This document shows, one piece after another, positions 44,693 through 53,379 of a DNA stretch of 64,000 nucleotides; position 1 is the stretch's first letter, and the number at the start of each line of letters is the position of its first letter. The notes below the pieces were generated by a model. That model saw only the letters and a program-made list of their open reading frames with translations. It searched no databases and was not told the DNA's origin. Origin of the DNA: JACZYA01 sp965247455 (lineage in GTDB: Bacteria > Acidobacteriota > Terriglobia > Acidiferrales > 2-02-FULL-67-57); the NCBI GenBank assembly GCA_965247455.1, contig CBDFHE010000018.1, positions 248,001 to 312,000 of the forward strand. Direction: 5' to 3'. Position numbers and translations under genes: made by a program.

Positions 44693-47146
44693 ATGACACT
44701 TCGCTTGAATCCCCGGGTGACGCAACCAACTGCAGACAAACTGATCTCTTACGATCAACTCTTGAAGTTGATTGACTCGTGGTCTCAATCACCTCAGGTG
44801 TCCGTTTCGGTCGCGGGCGAGGCCCATTCGGGTAGAAAAATCTTCCTCATCGCTGTCAGTCGTCCAGAGAACCTCGACCAGGCAGCTGGGTTTCAGAGGA
44901 AGACCAAAGCAGCATGGAAGTCGCTGGTTGTCTATTCAAGCTTGAAGAACCCCAAAGTTGGAAAGTCGGATGTCGAGGCCTTGGCAGCGACCACAAAGCC
45001 GGCTTTGCTCGTTCATTGTGGATCTTTTGGCTTTGAGGCCTCCCACACAGAAGCTGCCTGCCAGCTGATTGACCATTTACTGACGAGCAGTGATGACGAA
45101 GTGTCGGATATTTTGGATAAGTCTGTCGTGCTGGTGATGCCAATGGTCAATCCAGATTCTCGAGAATTGGCCCTGAACCAGTGGTCGGAGTATCCCTTGG
45201 CTCCGGGATGGCAAGGCTTAGGCAATTCTTATGGTTTTTTGATGAATCGTGACTTTTATTCTCTGGTTCAGCCAGAACCACAAGCCGTGCACCGCGTCAT
45301 GGACGACTGGCGTCCGTTAATGGCTCTCGACACTCATGAGGATATGGCGTTTCTGGCTGCACGTCGAGATGAGGGCTGTTGGGTGCCACCTTTCCGGAAT
45401 CCCCGGCACAAGAATCTCGATCCTACAATCGTGGGTCTTGTGGACGAATTTTCTGGAGCTATCGCCGAGCGGTGGAGGAAGGAAGGGTTCAAGGTTTGGC
45501 ATGATCCGAAAGGATCGTTCATCAGTTTTCTTGTACTTGACGGCCGGTGCGACCTGCATTTCGATCTGCACGGGATACCCTGTTTGTTCACCGAGAGTGC
45601 CCGAACTCCCGGAGGACAAACCTGGGAGGACCGGAATCGTCAAAAGGTATTGGCAGCTCTTGCCTTCATCCACAAAGCAGCCAGTGAGCACTCTCGTGTT
45701 CTGAAAACAGAGTTTGACTATTGGGCCAAGCAGGTTCGGCTCGGTAACAGCCTGCCTCCCAAGGCTTTCATCATCCCGCGCTCTCCGACTCGCGTGCGTG
45801 ACCTGCAAACGACGAAGCGGTTGGTTTCTCTCCTGCTGGAACATGGAATTCAACTCTATTCAACGGATACGCCGTTTCCTGCCTACGTCGTCCCCATGGG
45901 TCAACCGGACCGGGCGCTCATTTCAGCCATGTTGCAAGCGGATCCGTGGAATCTGCTGTCGCTGCCCCCTGCCATGGGGGTCGAATGTAGGAGCCTAGAA
46001 TCTTTGCGCAAGACAGAACGGGCCAAATTCCTCAACGCTCCCCTCCATCCCGTTAGGGATGTGCGAGCTTTCATCGTGCGTGTGGGGGAAAAACCACAGC
46101 GGAACCCGGTCTGCTTTCTTTCAAACTGTGAATCAAGTGTGCCGCTGGTAAACAAGGCCTTGCTCTCGGGGGCAAGCGTCAGATGGCTTCTGCGACCAGC
46201 TAAACTGGATTCCCATAGACTAGCGGCCGGGACGTTTTGCATTGAAGATACGAGCGGCGAGATTCAACGGGATGCCATACGCAACGACGTGCCTTTCTTT
46301 GGCAAAGACCGCTTTCCATCCGGCAAGTTTGCCAGGCTCGAGTTGCCGAAAATCGCTGTTTACACCGGGCAGGGGGCGGATGAAAAGCATCTACCGTTCA
46401 CGGGGGAGACACTCTGGGCGCTGGATTGTCTCGGCTTTCCCTATACCGAATTGACCGAAGAAGATATTCATTCAGGTCTCTCGAAGCATTTCGAGGTCCT
46501 GATCTTGGCATCCGGCTCAGCGCCGGAGATGCTGGAAGGGTGGGACACACAGGTTCAAAACTACCAACCTCCATGGGAGGTCCCGGGCAAACCGCTCGGG
46601 CTCGGCAAGAAAGGAATTTTGCGGATTGCCCAGTTTGTGGAAAGGGGAGGGCGCTACATTGGCATTGGTTCCGGCGGTGGCTCGCTAGCTTGCAAAGAGC
46701 TCGGAGGGCTTGCCGACGTTAGTATCGTTGACCAGGGTCTCGGCCAGGGTCGGATCTATTTAAGAATCGAGGATAGGCGCAGTCCAATCCTCTTTGGCTA
46801 CAACGGGTATCGCGACCAAACAGGTAGGGTTCATCCGAAACGAATCCCCGCCTTTTATTATTGTGACCTGCTGTGGCCCCGCATGGACAATTTTTCGGGC
46901 CCCGTATTCAAGGCTGGCCGTAAGGCGAAGGTTCTTGCCACGTTTGACGATGTGGACCATGAGGAGTGGACTGAGCACATGGAACGGCCACCATTAGCCC
47001 TGACCAAGAACCATCCGGCCATTCTTATCCAACGTCGTGGCAAAGGAAGCGTAGTATTGCTTGGAGTCAGCTTGGGCTTTCGCGGCCAGTGGATCAGCGA
47101 CTACAGGCTGCTTTCAAATTCAATCTACTCCTGGAAGATTCGCTGA
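44693..47146 (+). CDS. M14-type zinc carboxypeptidase-like protein with a replaced zinc-ligand His
   Basis: The 817-residue protein has an M14 carboxypeptidase-like domain at residues about 15-270 (DQLLKLIDSWSQSPQVSVSV, VAGEAHSGRKIFLIAVS, MPMVNPDSRELALNQ, MNRDFYSLVQPE, WRPLMALDTHEDM). Where M14 enzymes have an HxxE zinc motif after a glycine, this one reads HCGSFGFEASHTEA, with Phe in place of His; the Glu and the later His (ALDTHED) remain. The C-terminal half (about 450-817) resembles a glutamine-amidotransferase-like/DUF domain often found after M14 domains. It may be inactive as a peptidase or use an altered site. It lies upstream of a CocE-type hydrolase. Confidence 0.78.
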   Translation: MTLRLNPRVTQPTADKLISYDQLLKLIDSWSQSPQVSVSVAGEAHSGRKIFLIAVSRPENLDQAAGFQRKTKAAWKSLVVYSSLKNPKVGKSDVEALAATTKPALLVHCGSFGFEASHTEAACQLIDHLLTSSDDEVSDILDKSVVLVMPMVNPDSRELALNQWSEYPLAPGWQGLGNSYGFLMNRDFYSLVQPEPQAVHRVMDDWRPLMALDTHEDMAFLAARRDEGCWVPPFRNPRHKNLDPTIVGLVDEFSGAIAERWRKEGFKVWHDPKGSFISFLVLDGRCDLHFDLHGIPCLFTESARTPGGQTWEDRNRQKVLAALAFIHKAASEHSRVLKTEFDYWAKQVRLGNSLPPKAFIIPRSPTRVRDLQTTKRLVSLLLEHGIQLYSTDTPFPAYVVPMGQPDRALISAMLQADPWNLLSLPPAMGVECRSLESLRKTERAKFLNAPLHPVRDVRAFIVRVGEKPQRNPVCFLSNCESSVPLVNKALLSGASVRWLLRPAKLDSHRLAAGTFCIEDTSGEIQRDAIRNDVPFFGKDRFPSGKFARLELPKIAVYTGQGADEKHLPFTGETLWALDCLGFPYTELTEEDIHSGLSKHFEVLILASGSAPEMLEGWDTQVQNYQPPWEVPGKPLGLGKKGILRIAQFVERGGRYIGIGSGGGSLACKELGGLADVSIVDQGLGQGRIYLRIEDRRSPILFGYNGYRDQTGRVHPKRIPAFYYCDLLWPRMDNFSGPVFKAGRKAKVLATFDDVDHEEWTEHMERPPLALTKNHPAILIQRRGKGSVVLLGVSLGFRGQWISDYRLLSNSIYSWKIR

Positions 47147-47193
47147 ATGGTCCCCAACCGAACCATCTAGTGTGACCTCGTTCCCTTAGTTAG

Positions 47194-48852
47194 GTGGAGA
47201 TGCGCACTCTTGTTGTCAGGGACGTGACCGTCACGATGGCCGATGGTGTGCACCTGTGCGCAGATGTATACGGCCCCTCTGGTGGGATCAAATCTCCGGT
47301 GATAGTAGAACGGATCCCCTACTCAAAAAGCACAGACCGTTTTGTTGTCCGCGCTCGCTATTTTGCCGAACAGGGCTACGTTTATGTCCTTCAAGATGTT
47401 CGCGGCTGTGGACAATCGGAGGGAGTCTTCTACCCTTTTTTCAACGAGTCTGCCGACGGCTACCAAACGCTCACTTGGGCCGCCAATCAGAGCTTCTCCA
47501 ATGGCTTGGTGGGAACCATCGGCGCTTCCTATGCAGCATGGACTCAGTGGCTCTGCGCCGACATGGGCCATCCCAATCTTATCACAATGATACCTGAGGC
47601 ATCGCCATCGGACTTTTTCCGACAACTGCCCTATCAGAATGGAGTCCTTGCTCTCCCTTTGTTGAGCTGGCTTGTCGAACTCGACAAAAAGCTGAATCAG
47701 TCGGCCGACAAAATCGATTGGGAGAAACTATTGATGGTTCGGCCGCTCAACAAAATGGACCGTCTTTGTGGCGGACGGATTCAAGCCTGGCAGGATTGGC
47801 TCAAGCACGACCGGCTGGATGGTTATTGGAGAAGAATAGCTTTCAATCAAAAGATGGGAAGAGTGAAGCTGCCTGTCTTTCATGTTTCCGGCTGGTATGA
47901 TGACACCCTAATCGGATCACTTCACAATTATGGAGCCATGTGTGGTTACAGGCGTGCTCGAGTTGGCCGGCGCCTACAGAAACTGTTGATTGGACCATGG
48001 CCCCACCGAGTGAACACAACCAGCAGGTTCGGTTCAATTGATTTCGGTGAGCAAGGAATCATTGATCTTTTCGGTCTCGAGCGGGCTTGGTTTGACTATT
48101 GGCTGAAGGGTTCCCCGACGGCCATTGACCGCGAAGCGCCAGTGCGTTTTTACATCATGGAAGCCAATGAGTGGCGGGAGGCATCGAGGTGGCCGCCGCC
48201 TGAAATGCGGGCTCTCAAGCTCTACCTTCATAGTGATGGCAACGCCAATACCAGGTTTGGCGATGGCAGGCTCGACAAGCGTCCTCCCCGAGGACAGTCG
48301 CCGGACGAGTATTCCTACGATCCCACCGATCCTGTCCCATTCTTGATGGCACCGGGATGGCAGCAGTTGGGGGGCCCGGATGACTACAGCTCGGTGGAGA
48401 AGAGGAACGATGTCTTGGTCTACTCGACCGATCCTATAGAGAAAGAAATCATCCTTGCGGGTCCGATCGAAGTAATCCTCTATGCCGCTTCTTCGGCCAG
48501 GGATACAGACTTTACGGCGAAACTACTGGATGCCCGTCCCGATGGCTACGTTTTGCGGCTGAACGATGGCGTTGTTCGAGCTGGTTTTCGCAACTCGCTT
48601 GCCAGACCTATCGCCATCATTCCCAACCGAATCTACGAGTACAGGATCAACTGCTGGGCCACTAGCTATCTGTTTCGCAAAGGTCATAGAATAAGACTGG
48701 AAATTTCAAGCAGTGCGTTTCCAAAGTTTGAGCCGAACCTGAATACGGGAGAGCGAATTGGGAGCGCCAAGCGCGCACTTGTGGCTCGGCAAAGAATCTA
48801 TCACGATGCCGAGCATCCCTCCCATGTCAAGCTACCCGTCTTGGTTGGCTAG
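47194..48852 (+). CDS. CocE/NonD family hydrolase (X-Pro dipeptidyl-peptidase S15-like)
   Basis: A 552-residue serine hydrolase of the S15/CocE group, which cleaves Xaa-Pro peptides, acyl esters or amides. It has the N-terminal MADGVHLCADVYGP, LQDVRGCGQSEG, the nucleophile elbow GTIGASYAAW with Ser, the acid in GWYDDTLIGS, and the His in IGPWPHRVN. The C-terminal jelly-roll domain (DFTAKLLDARPDGYVLRLNDGVVRA, GHRIRLEISSSAFPKFEPN) is complete. No signal peptide is seen. The start could be the GTG at 47194 or the ATG at 47200. Its place after an M14-like protein suggests joint action on peptides. Confidence 0.9.
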   Translation: MEMRTLVVRDVTVTMADGVHLCADVYGPSGGIKSPVIVERIPYSKSTDRFVVRARYFAEQGYVYVLQDVRGCGQSEGVFYPFFNESADGYQTLTWAANQSFSNGLVGTIGASYAAWTQWLCADMGHPNLITMIPEASPSDFFRQLPYQNGVLALPLLSWLVELDKKLNQSADKIDWEKLLMVRPLNKMDRLCGGRIQAWQDWLKHDRLDGYWRRIAFNQKMGRVKLPVFHVSGWYDDTLIGSLHNYGAMCGYRRARVGRRLQKLLIGPWPHRVNTTSRFGSIDFGEQGIIDLFGLERAWFDYWLKGSPTAIDREAPVRFYIMEANEWREASRWPPPEMRALKLYLHSDGNANTRFGDGRLDKRPPRGQSPDEYSYDPTDPVPFLMAPGWQQLGGPDDYSSVEKRNDVLVYSTDPIEKEIILAGPIEVILYAASSARDTDFTAKLLDARPDGYVLRLNDGVVRAGFRNSLARPIAIIPNRIYEYRINCWATSYLFRKGHRIRLEISSSAFPKFEPNLNTGERIGSAKRALVARQRIYHDAEHPSHVKLPVLVG

Positions 48853-49000
48853 TTGCTGACCACTGGTGTCAGAAGGCGAGGCGGGCGGGGGAGCGGCTTC
48901 GTTTCATCGGGGGACGCCACCCCCAAATGTCTTCCTGCGCCCGCTCCTTGGGCGCCGGGGTACTTACTCTGGGGCCGTAGTGGCGATGCACATTTGTCCC

Positions 49001-49030
49001 TTGACAATACTCGGCTGTTGTGAAATTATA
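49001..49030 (+). promoter_or_regulatory. Candidate promoter for the diiron-oxidase-like gene
   Basis: A perfect TTGACA (49001-49006) is followed after 18 nt by ATTATA (49025-49030); the overlapping TATAAC would need 20-nt spacing. It lies about 90 nt before the start codon at 49120. The gene appears to be transcribed alone. Confidence 0.42.
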
Positions 49031-49119
49031 ACGGTTCGTGTCGTTCGGATACGACGGTCCCTATCAGGTGTATTCTTAATGTATCATCAAACTATTGAGT
49101 CAGAACGGAGGTAACTTCG

Positions 49120-49791
49120 ATGACTGCCAAAGAATTCTTTAAAAAACTGAAGCGAGACATACAACCCATTCATCAGGAGATGCTGAACTTGCGCCTGATA
49201 CAGGAGACGTACCAAGGGAAGCTTCCCCGCGAAGTGCTAAAAGGGTATGGCCGGGAGCGTTACCTTCTCGTCGTCCCGCAGATAAAGCAGTTGGCCGCGG
49301 CCGTTGCCAATTCTCCAGATCCGTTTATGGAGGAGATAACAGTTGAGCATCTGAATGGGGAGCTAAATCACGACAAGCTCTGCCGCACCTTTGCGAAATG
49401 GGCCGGTAACACGGATGAAGAGCTTGATGAGGCTAGGCCGATATTCCCTACGCATGCAGCGATTTCCTTTTTCACTGCGTTGTCTGAACATGGGAGACCT
49501 GAGGAGCCAGCCGGAGCGTATTATGCCGGTGAGGGGTTCATCCCGAAGAAGTTCCAACTGATCGTGGACGGGCTGAGCAAACACTACGGAGCTCCGGAAG
49601 AGGCCCAGAAATTCTTCAAAGTTCACATCGAGGAAGATGTGAAGCACGCAGAAGAGGCTGGTAGTGCCGTCATGGAGAAGTACTGTGAGACCAAAGAAGC
49701 TCAGGAGCGGGCTGAGTACATTGCCATGATGAACCTGAAATACTACAGATTCTTCCTCGCGGGCGTGTACGACCACTACGCCGGTCGTTAG
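49120..49791 (+). CDS. Haem-oxygenase-fold diiron enzyme (TenA/PqqC/HDO-like)
   Basis: A 223-residue all-helical protein of the superfamily that includes TenA, PqqC and haem-oxygenase-like diiron oxidases. Visible candidate metal residues are Glu/His in VEHLNGELNHDKL and the motif HIEEDVKHAEEAG near the C-terminus, which gives the H-x(3)-D-x(2)-H pattern. The ending KYYRFFLAGVYDHYAGR is typical. GGAGGT lies eight nt before the ATG. It has no obvious operon partner; some relatives cleave amino-acid side chains or N-modified substrates. Substrate and product cannot be assigned. Confidence 0.82.
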   Translation: MTAKEFFKKLKRDIQPIHQEMLNLRLIQETYQGKLPREVLKGYGRERYLLVVPQIKQLAAAVANSPDPFMEEITVEHLNGELNHDKLCRTFAKWAGNTDEELDEARPIFPTHAAISFFTALSEHGRPEEPAGAYYAGEGFIPKKFQLIVDGLSKHYGAPEEAQKFFKVHIEEDVKHAEEAGSAVMEKYCETKEAQERAEYIAMMNLKYYRFFLAGVYDHYAGR

Positions 49792-50044
49792 CAGACGAGA
49801 GAAAGAGCTGGGCGTCCGCAAAAAAGCTGAAGGGAAGTGCGAACGCTGCCGACGTCGAGCCTAGAAGGGTAAGGCCTTTTTCCAGCGACCGATGCCACTA
49901 CCGTACGTATCGCCTTGCCTGGTGAGAGCTTTACCTTTCCGAAACAGCTGCTTTGACCCGTAGCGCTGTTCCAAATCACTTCCAAGCGCAATTGTGAGCC
50001 GATGACCCTAGACCGGAGGGCCGGCCGGGCAAGGTCACCGCAAA

Positions 50045-51493
50045 TCAGCTGACGGTCAAAGGGCCCCTCATTTCGCGGGCTTCCAACATCTTCCCGCTGC
50101 CCCAGCTTACAGCAAACGTTACCACCGTGCTGATTAGGAAATACCATGTAAAGGGGACAGGGGTGAAGAATTTCAGGGATAGCGTCGTGGCCAAACCAGC
50201 CGCCATACCGAGTATGCCTGCCGTTTCGCTGCGTATTGAAGTCCACATGCCAAGCAAGAAAACCCCGAGCAGGCTGCCATAGGTGATGGCAATGACCTCC
50301 AACCCCGCTTCGGCAACGCTGCCCCAATTGCGCGCTAGCATCGCGATTCCCACCAATAAAGCGCCCCAAAGCACGGTGAAGCTGCGCGATAAGCGAAGCT
50401 GGCGCTCCCGGTCGAGTCGATTCGCGCCAGGATAGAAGTCAATCACGGTTGCCGACGCCATCGAATTCAGCGAGGAACTCGTGGTGGACATGGCAGCGCC
50501 AAGCATGCCAGCTATCACCAGCCCCGCTAGACCGGTGGGAAGGTGATGGATCACAAAGAACGGGTAGACTTGGTCGGAGAGGCTGAACTGAGTGGCTGGT
50601 GGATGTTGTTCAAAAAACACGTACAGTGCAGAACCCAGGAGGAGAAAGAAAAAATACTGGAACGTAAATAACAGAGCCGCCCCTAGTACTGCCGCGCGGC
50701 TCTGCGCCATGTTGCGTGCGGCGAGCAAGCGCTGGACCAACATCTGGTCGGTGCCCTGGCTAGCGAGGGTTTGAAAGATGCCGCAGAACATGCCAGCCCA
50801 GAACGTATAAGGCTTGAGTAGGTCAAAACTGAAATCCAGCATCCGGAGTTTGGGACCCGCCGCCCCGATCATTCCTCCCAATCCACCAGGGGTATCGGCG
50901 AGAATGTAATAGAAAGCCAATCCCGCACCGACCATGTAGAGCAGGAATTGTGTCACATCGGTCCAAATGACAGCGCGTACACCTCCCGCGGCGGTGTAGA
51001 TCAGCGTAAGGAGAACGAGGAGGACAAGAGCAGGGAGTATGTCCGTCTTAAGAACCAATGAAACCACTATGGCGGCAGCGAAGATGCGTACTCCTTCTGC
51101 GAGTCCACGGGTCACGAGAAAGAGACCGCTGGTGGCTCGCCGAAGCCGTGGACCAAACCGGCTCCCGATAAACTGATACGCAGTAATGTACTCACCGGCG
51201 TAGTACTTTGGAATAAAAATAAAGACGGCAAGAATGCGGCCCACTAAGTTGCCGAGGATAATCTGGAAATACAGCATATTGGTCGCGTAGACCAGCCCAG
51301 GCATCCCAACCACGGTGAGTATGCTGGTTTCGGTAGCGACAATTGAAAATGTGATGGCCCACCAAGGAATGGTACGGCCACCCAGGAAGTAGTCGTTCAG
51401 TGTCCGCTGGTGCTTCCGGAAACGAAGTCCGAAGAAGATGATGGCAAACAAATAAATAAGAACAATCCCGTAGTCGAGCTTGCCAAATGTCAT
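50045..51493 (-). CDS. Sodium:solute symporter family protein
   Basis: A 482-residue secondary transporter of the SSS family (PutP/SGLT type) with about 13 membrane segments. Motifs include YFLGGRTIPWWAITFSIVATETS, GNLVGRILAVFIFIPKYY, AYQFIGSRFGPRLRRATSG, TDVTQFLLYMVGAG, QGTDQMLVQRLLAARN, and GAAMSTTSSSLNSMASATVIDFY. Substrates in this family are amino acids, sugars, nucleosides or organic acids. It lies 53 nt downstream of the exported amidohydrolase gene, so it probably imports that enzyme's product. Confidence 0.93.
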   Translation of the reverse strand: MTFGKLDYGIVLIYLFAIIFFGLRFRKHQRTLNDYFLGGRTIPWWAITFSIVATETSILTVVGMPGLVYATNMLYFQIILGNLVGRILAVFIFIPKYYAGEYITAYQFIGSRFGPRLRRATSGLFLVTRGLAEGVRIFAAAIVVSLVLKTDILPALVLLVLLTLIYTAAGGVRAVIWTDVTQFLLYMVGAGLAFYYILADTPGGLGGMIGAAGPKLRMLDFSFDLLKPYTFWAGMFCGIFQTLASQGTDQMLVQRLLAARNMAQSRAAVLGAALLFTFQYFFFLLLGSALYVFFEQHPPATQFSLSDQVYPFFVIHHLPTGLAGLVIAGMLGAAMSTTSSSLNSMASATVIDFYPGANRLDRERQLRLSRSFTVLWGALLVGIAMLARNWGSVAEAGLEVIAITYGSLLGVFLLGMWTSIRSETAGILGMAAGLATTLSLKFFTPVPFTWYFLISTVVTFAVSWGSGKMLEAREMRGPLTVS

Positions 51494-51546
51494 TCGATCG
51501 GGTCTCCCGCTGTCTCAGCTTTTCACAATAGGCTGAGGGTTCTTCC

Positions 51547-53031
51547 TCACGGTTTTTGACTTGAGATGTTGCTCTCGTCCAACAAAGTAGCGGGATCGTG
51601 CACAATACCATTCTTGATCACCAGGTAAATATTCTTCGTCCCGGTTATGTCTTTAAGAGGATCGCCATTCAAGATAACCAGGTCGGCGATCCTACCGGCA
51701 GAAATAGTACCTAGGCTTGCTTCCTTCCGCAGGGTCTTGGCGGCATTGAGTGTCGCGGTCTGTAGCGCCTCTAGTGGAGTTAAACCAGCTTCAACCAGCA
51801 ATTCCAACTCCCGATGAAGGCTGAACCCGGGGACTACAAAAGGATTGGGTGTATCAGAACCCGCTACGACAACACCACCGGCTTTTGCGAATGCTCGAAC
51901 AAATTCCATTCTCGCATCTTGCTGCTCTAGCGCGCGATTGAACTCTTTCGGGCCCCACGGTTTCGTTCCAAAAATCTCGAAATAGTTCTCGGCTATCCAC
52001 AAATGTCTCAATTCTTCCGAGAAATGAACGTACTTTAAATTGGGATTTGCTTTCCGCTTCTGATCGTTGAAGTGGGCGATGTTGTCGTAGACTCCCAGCG
52101 TGGGGTCTATTGTGACATTACGATCTACCAGCAACTGGATGAGCGAACGGAGGCGTTCTGGGCTGACGAATTCCCAGGGTTGGACCGGCCAATTTTCACC
52201 GGTGGGTGAGTGGTGCTTGTCTTGAATGGCAGCCGCTCGTTCCTCCGCGGCCTCAGTGAGGGACGCTTCTGCGATACCGCTGGCATGCTCGATCTCATCA
52301 ATTCCGTACAGAGCTGCTTGGCGGGCGTCTACGTGGCCCAGATGGCCGGTCACCGGAAGACCATGCCGGTGCGCCTCCGCAATAAGAGCTAGCATTGCGG
52401 GGCGAGGAAGATTGATATAAGCCTTCAGACAGTCAACGCCCTTCTCGACCAGTGCGCTGGCGATCTTGCGAGCCCCGGCTTCGTCATCAGCCTTGGCGAT
52501 GTGGCTGCTGTACATCTCCCAAATCGAATCAGTCCCATCGACCACCGGCCCACAGGCGATAATGCGAGGCGCCGCAATATGGGGAGACGCATTGATTCGG
52601 TCTCTTTCTTTAGTAATCCAATCGGGATCGTTTCCCGTATCCTTGATGGTAGTTACTCCATTGGCCAGAAAGAGCTTTCCCATCCATTGTTCGTAGTGAA
52701 CGTGCATATCGATCAGACCGGGAATGACAAACTTGCCTTGTGCGTCGATGACGCGCGCACCAGCAAGCGACACTGCGCGAGATCCTCGCTTGCCCGAGTA
52801 GGTTATGATCCCATTGTCGATGAGTATCAAGGAATCCGGAACCGCTGGTGCTCCGGTACCGTCAATCAGCGTTCCCCCCACAACGGCGATGCGGTTAGCT
52901 CCTTGAACAAACCCTCCCGCAGAAGCCCACAACAACAACAAGATCGCCCATACGCAAGGAGCACACAGTGGTTGCCTCAGAGCAGAAAGCTGGGGCCTAC
53001 TGTTTGCTTTTTCCTGTGTTGTGACTCTCAT
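51547..53031 (-). CDS. Exported amidohydrolase (prolidase-like)
   Basis: A 494-residue metal-dependent amidohydrolase with an N-terminal membrane/signal segment (APCVWAILLLLWASAGGFVQG). Metal-site residues are visible: HxH in GLIDMHVHYEQW, the candidate carboxylated Lys in DCLKAYI, His in VTGHLGHV, His in EIEHASGI, and Asp in AGSDTPNP. This group hydrolyses Xaa-Pro, Xaa-Lys/Arg dipeptides or cyclic amides. It is a distant relative of the Tat-exported amidohydrolase at 31189. GAGGAG precedes the ATG. It forms an operon with the symporter. Confidence 0.9.
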   Translation of the reverse strand: MRVTTQEKANSRPQLSALRQPLCAPCVWAILLLLWASAGGFVQGANRIAVVGGTLIDGTGAPAVPDSLILIDNGIITYSGKRGSRAVSLAGARVIDAQGKFVIPGLIDMHVHYEQWMGKLFLANGVTTIKDTGNDPDWITKERDRINASPHIAAPRIIACGPVVDGTDSIWEMYSSHIAKADDEAGARKIASALVEKGVDCLKAYINLPRPAMLALIAEAHRHGLPVTGHLGHVDARQAALYGIDEIEHASGIAEASLTEAAEERAAAIQDKHHSPTGENWPVQPWEFVSPERLRSLIQLLVDRNVTIDPTLGVYDNIAHFNDQKRKANPNLKYVHFSEELRHLWIAENYFEIFGTKPWGPKEFNRALEQQDARMEFVRAFAKAGGVVVAGSDTPNPFVVPGFSLHRELELLVEAGLTPLEALQTATLNAAKTLRKEASLGTISAGRIADLVILNGDPLKDITGTKNIYLVIKNGIVHDPATLLDESNISSQKP

Positions 53032-53379
53032 GGACTCCTCTTCGCAGGTGCCTCTAGCTGACGCTCAGGATCACACTGGCTGCCCATCTCTGGGCATTCT
53101 ACTACCTGTTCCTGGAAACGCTCGGCCCATCAGCGAAAAATTCGGACTCCTGGTTTTGCCCCTGAGTTACACCGGAGTCTGAGTGCCGCCGGCCTCGGAC
53201 AAAAACGTTGCGACGAGATTTTCAAAGCAGCGACGGTGGGACAATAAGGAAGAACACCTTGGCTTTGTTAAGAACTTCTAAGTACGGCGAAGTATGTAGC
53301 CCGCTCGCCGGCAAACAATTAACCTCACAGCTTTCTTGACCCGCATAGCCTCGTTTGGCCGTCCCGCCGAACTCCCAGC
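53032..53379. other. Intergenic region between amidohydrolase and receptor pseudogene
   Basis: About 350 nt between the amidohydrolase start and the receptor's 3' end. It should hold the promoter of the amidohydrolase-symporter pair, but no convincing hexamers were found, and no gene is supported. Confidence 0.4.

Noticed and set aside
48866..49114. Small open frame of 82 residues before the diiron-oxidase gene
   Set aside because: No homology, overlaps the candidate promoter, and no ribosome-binding site.
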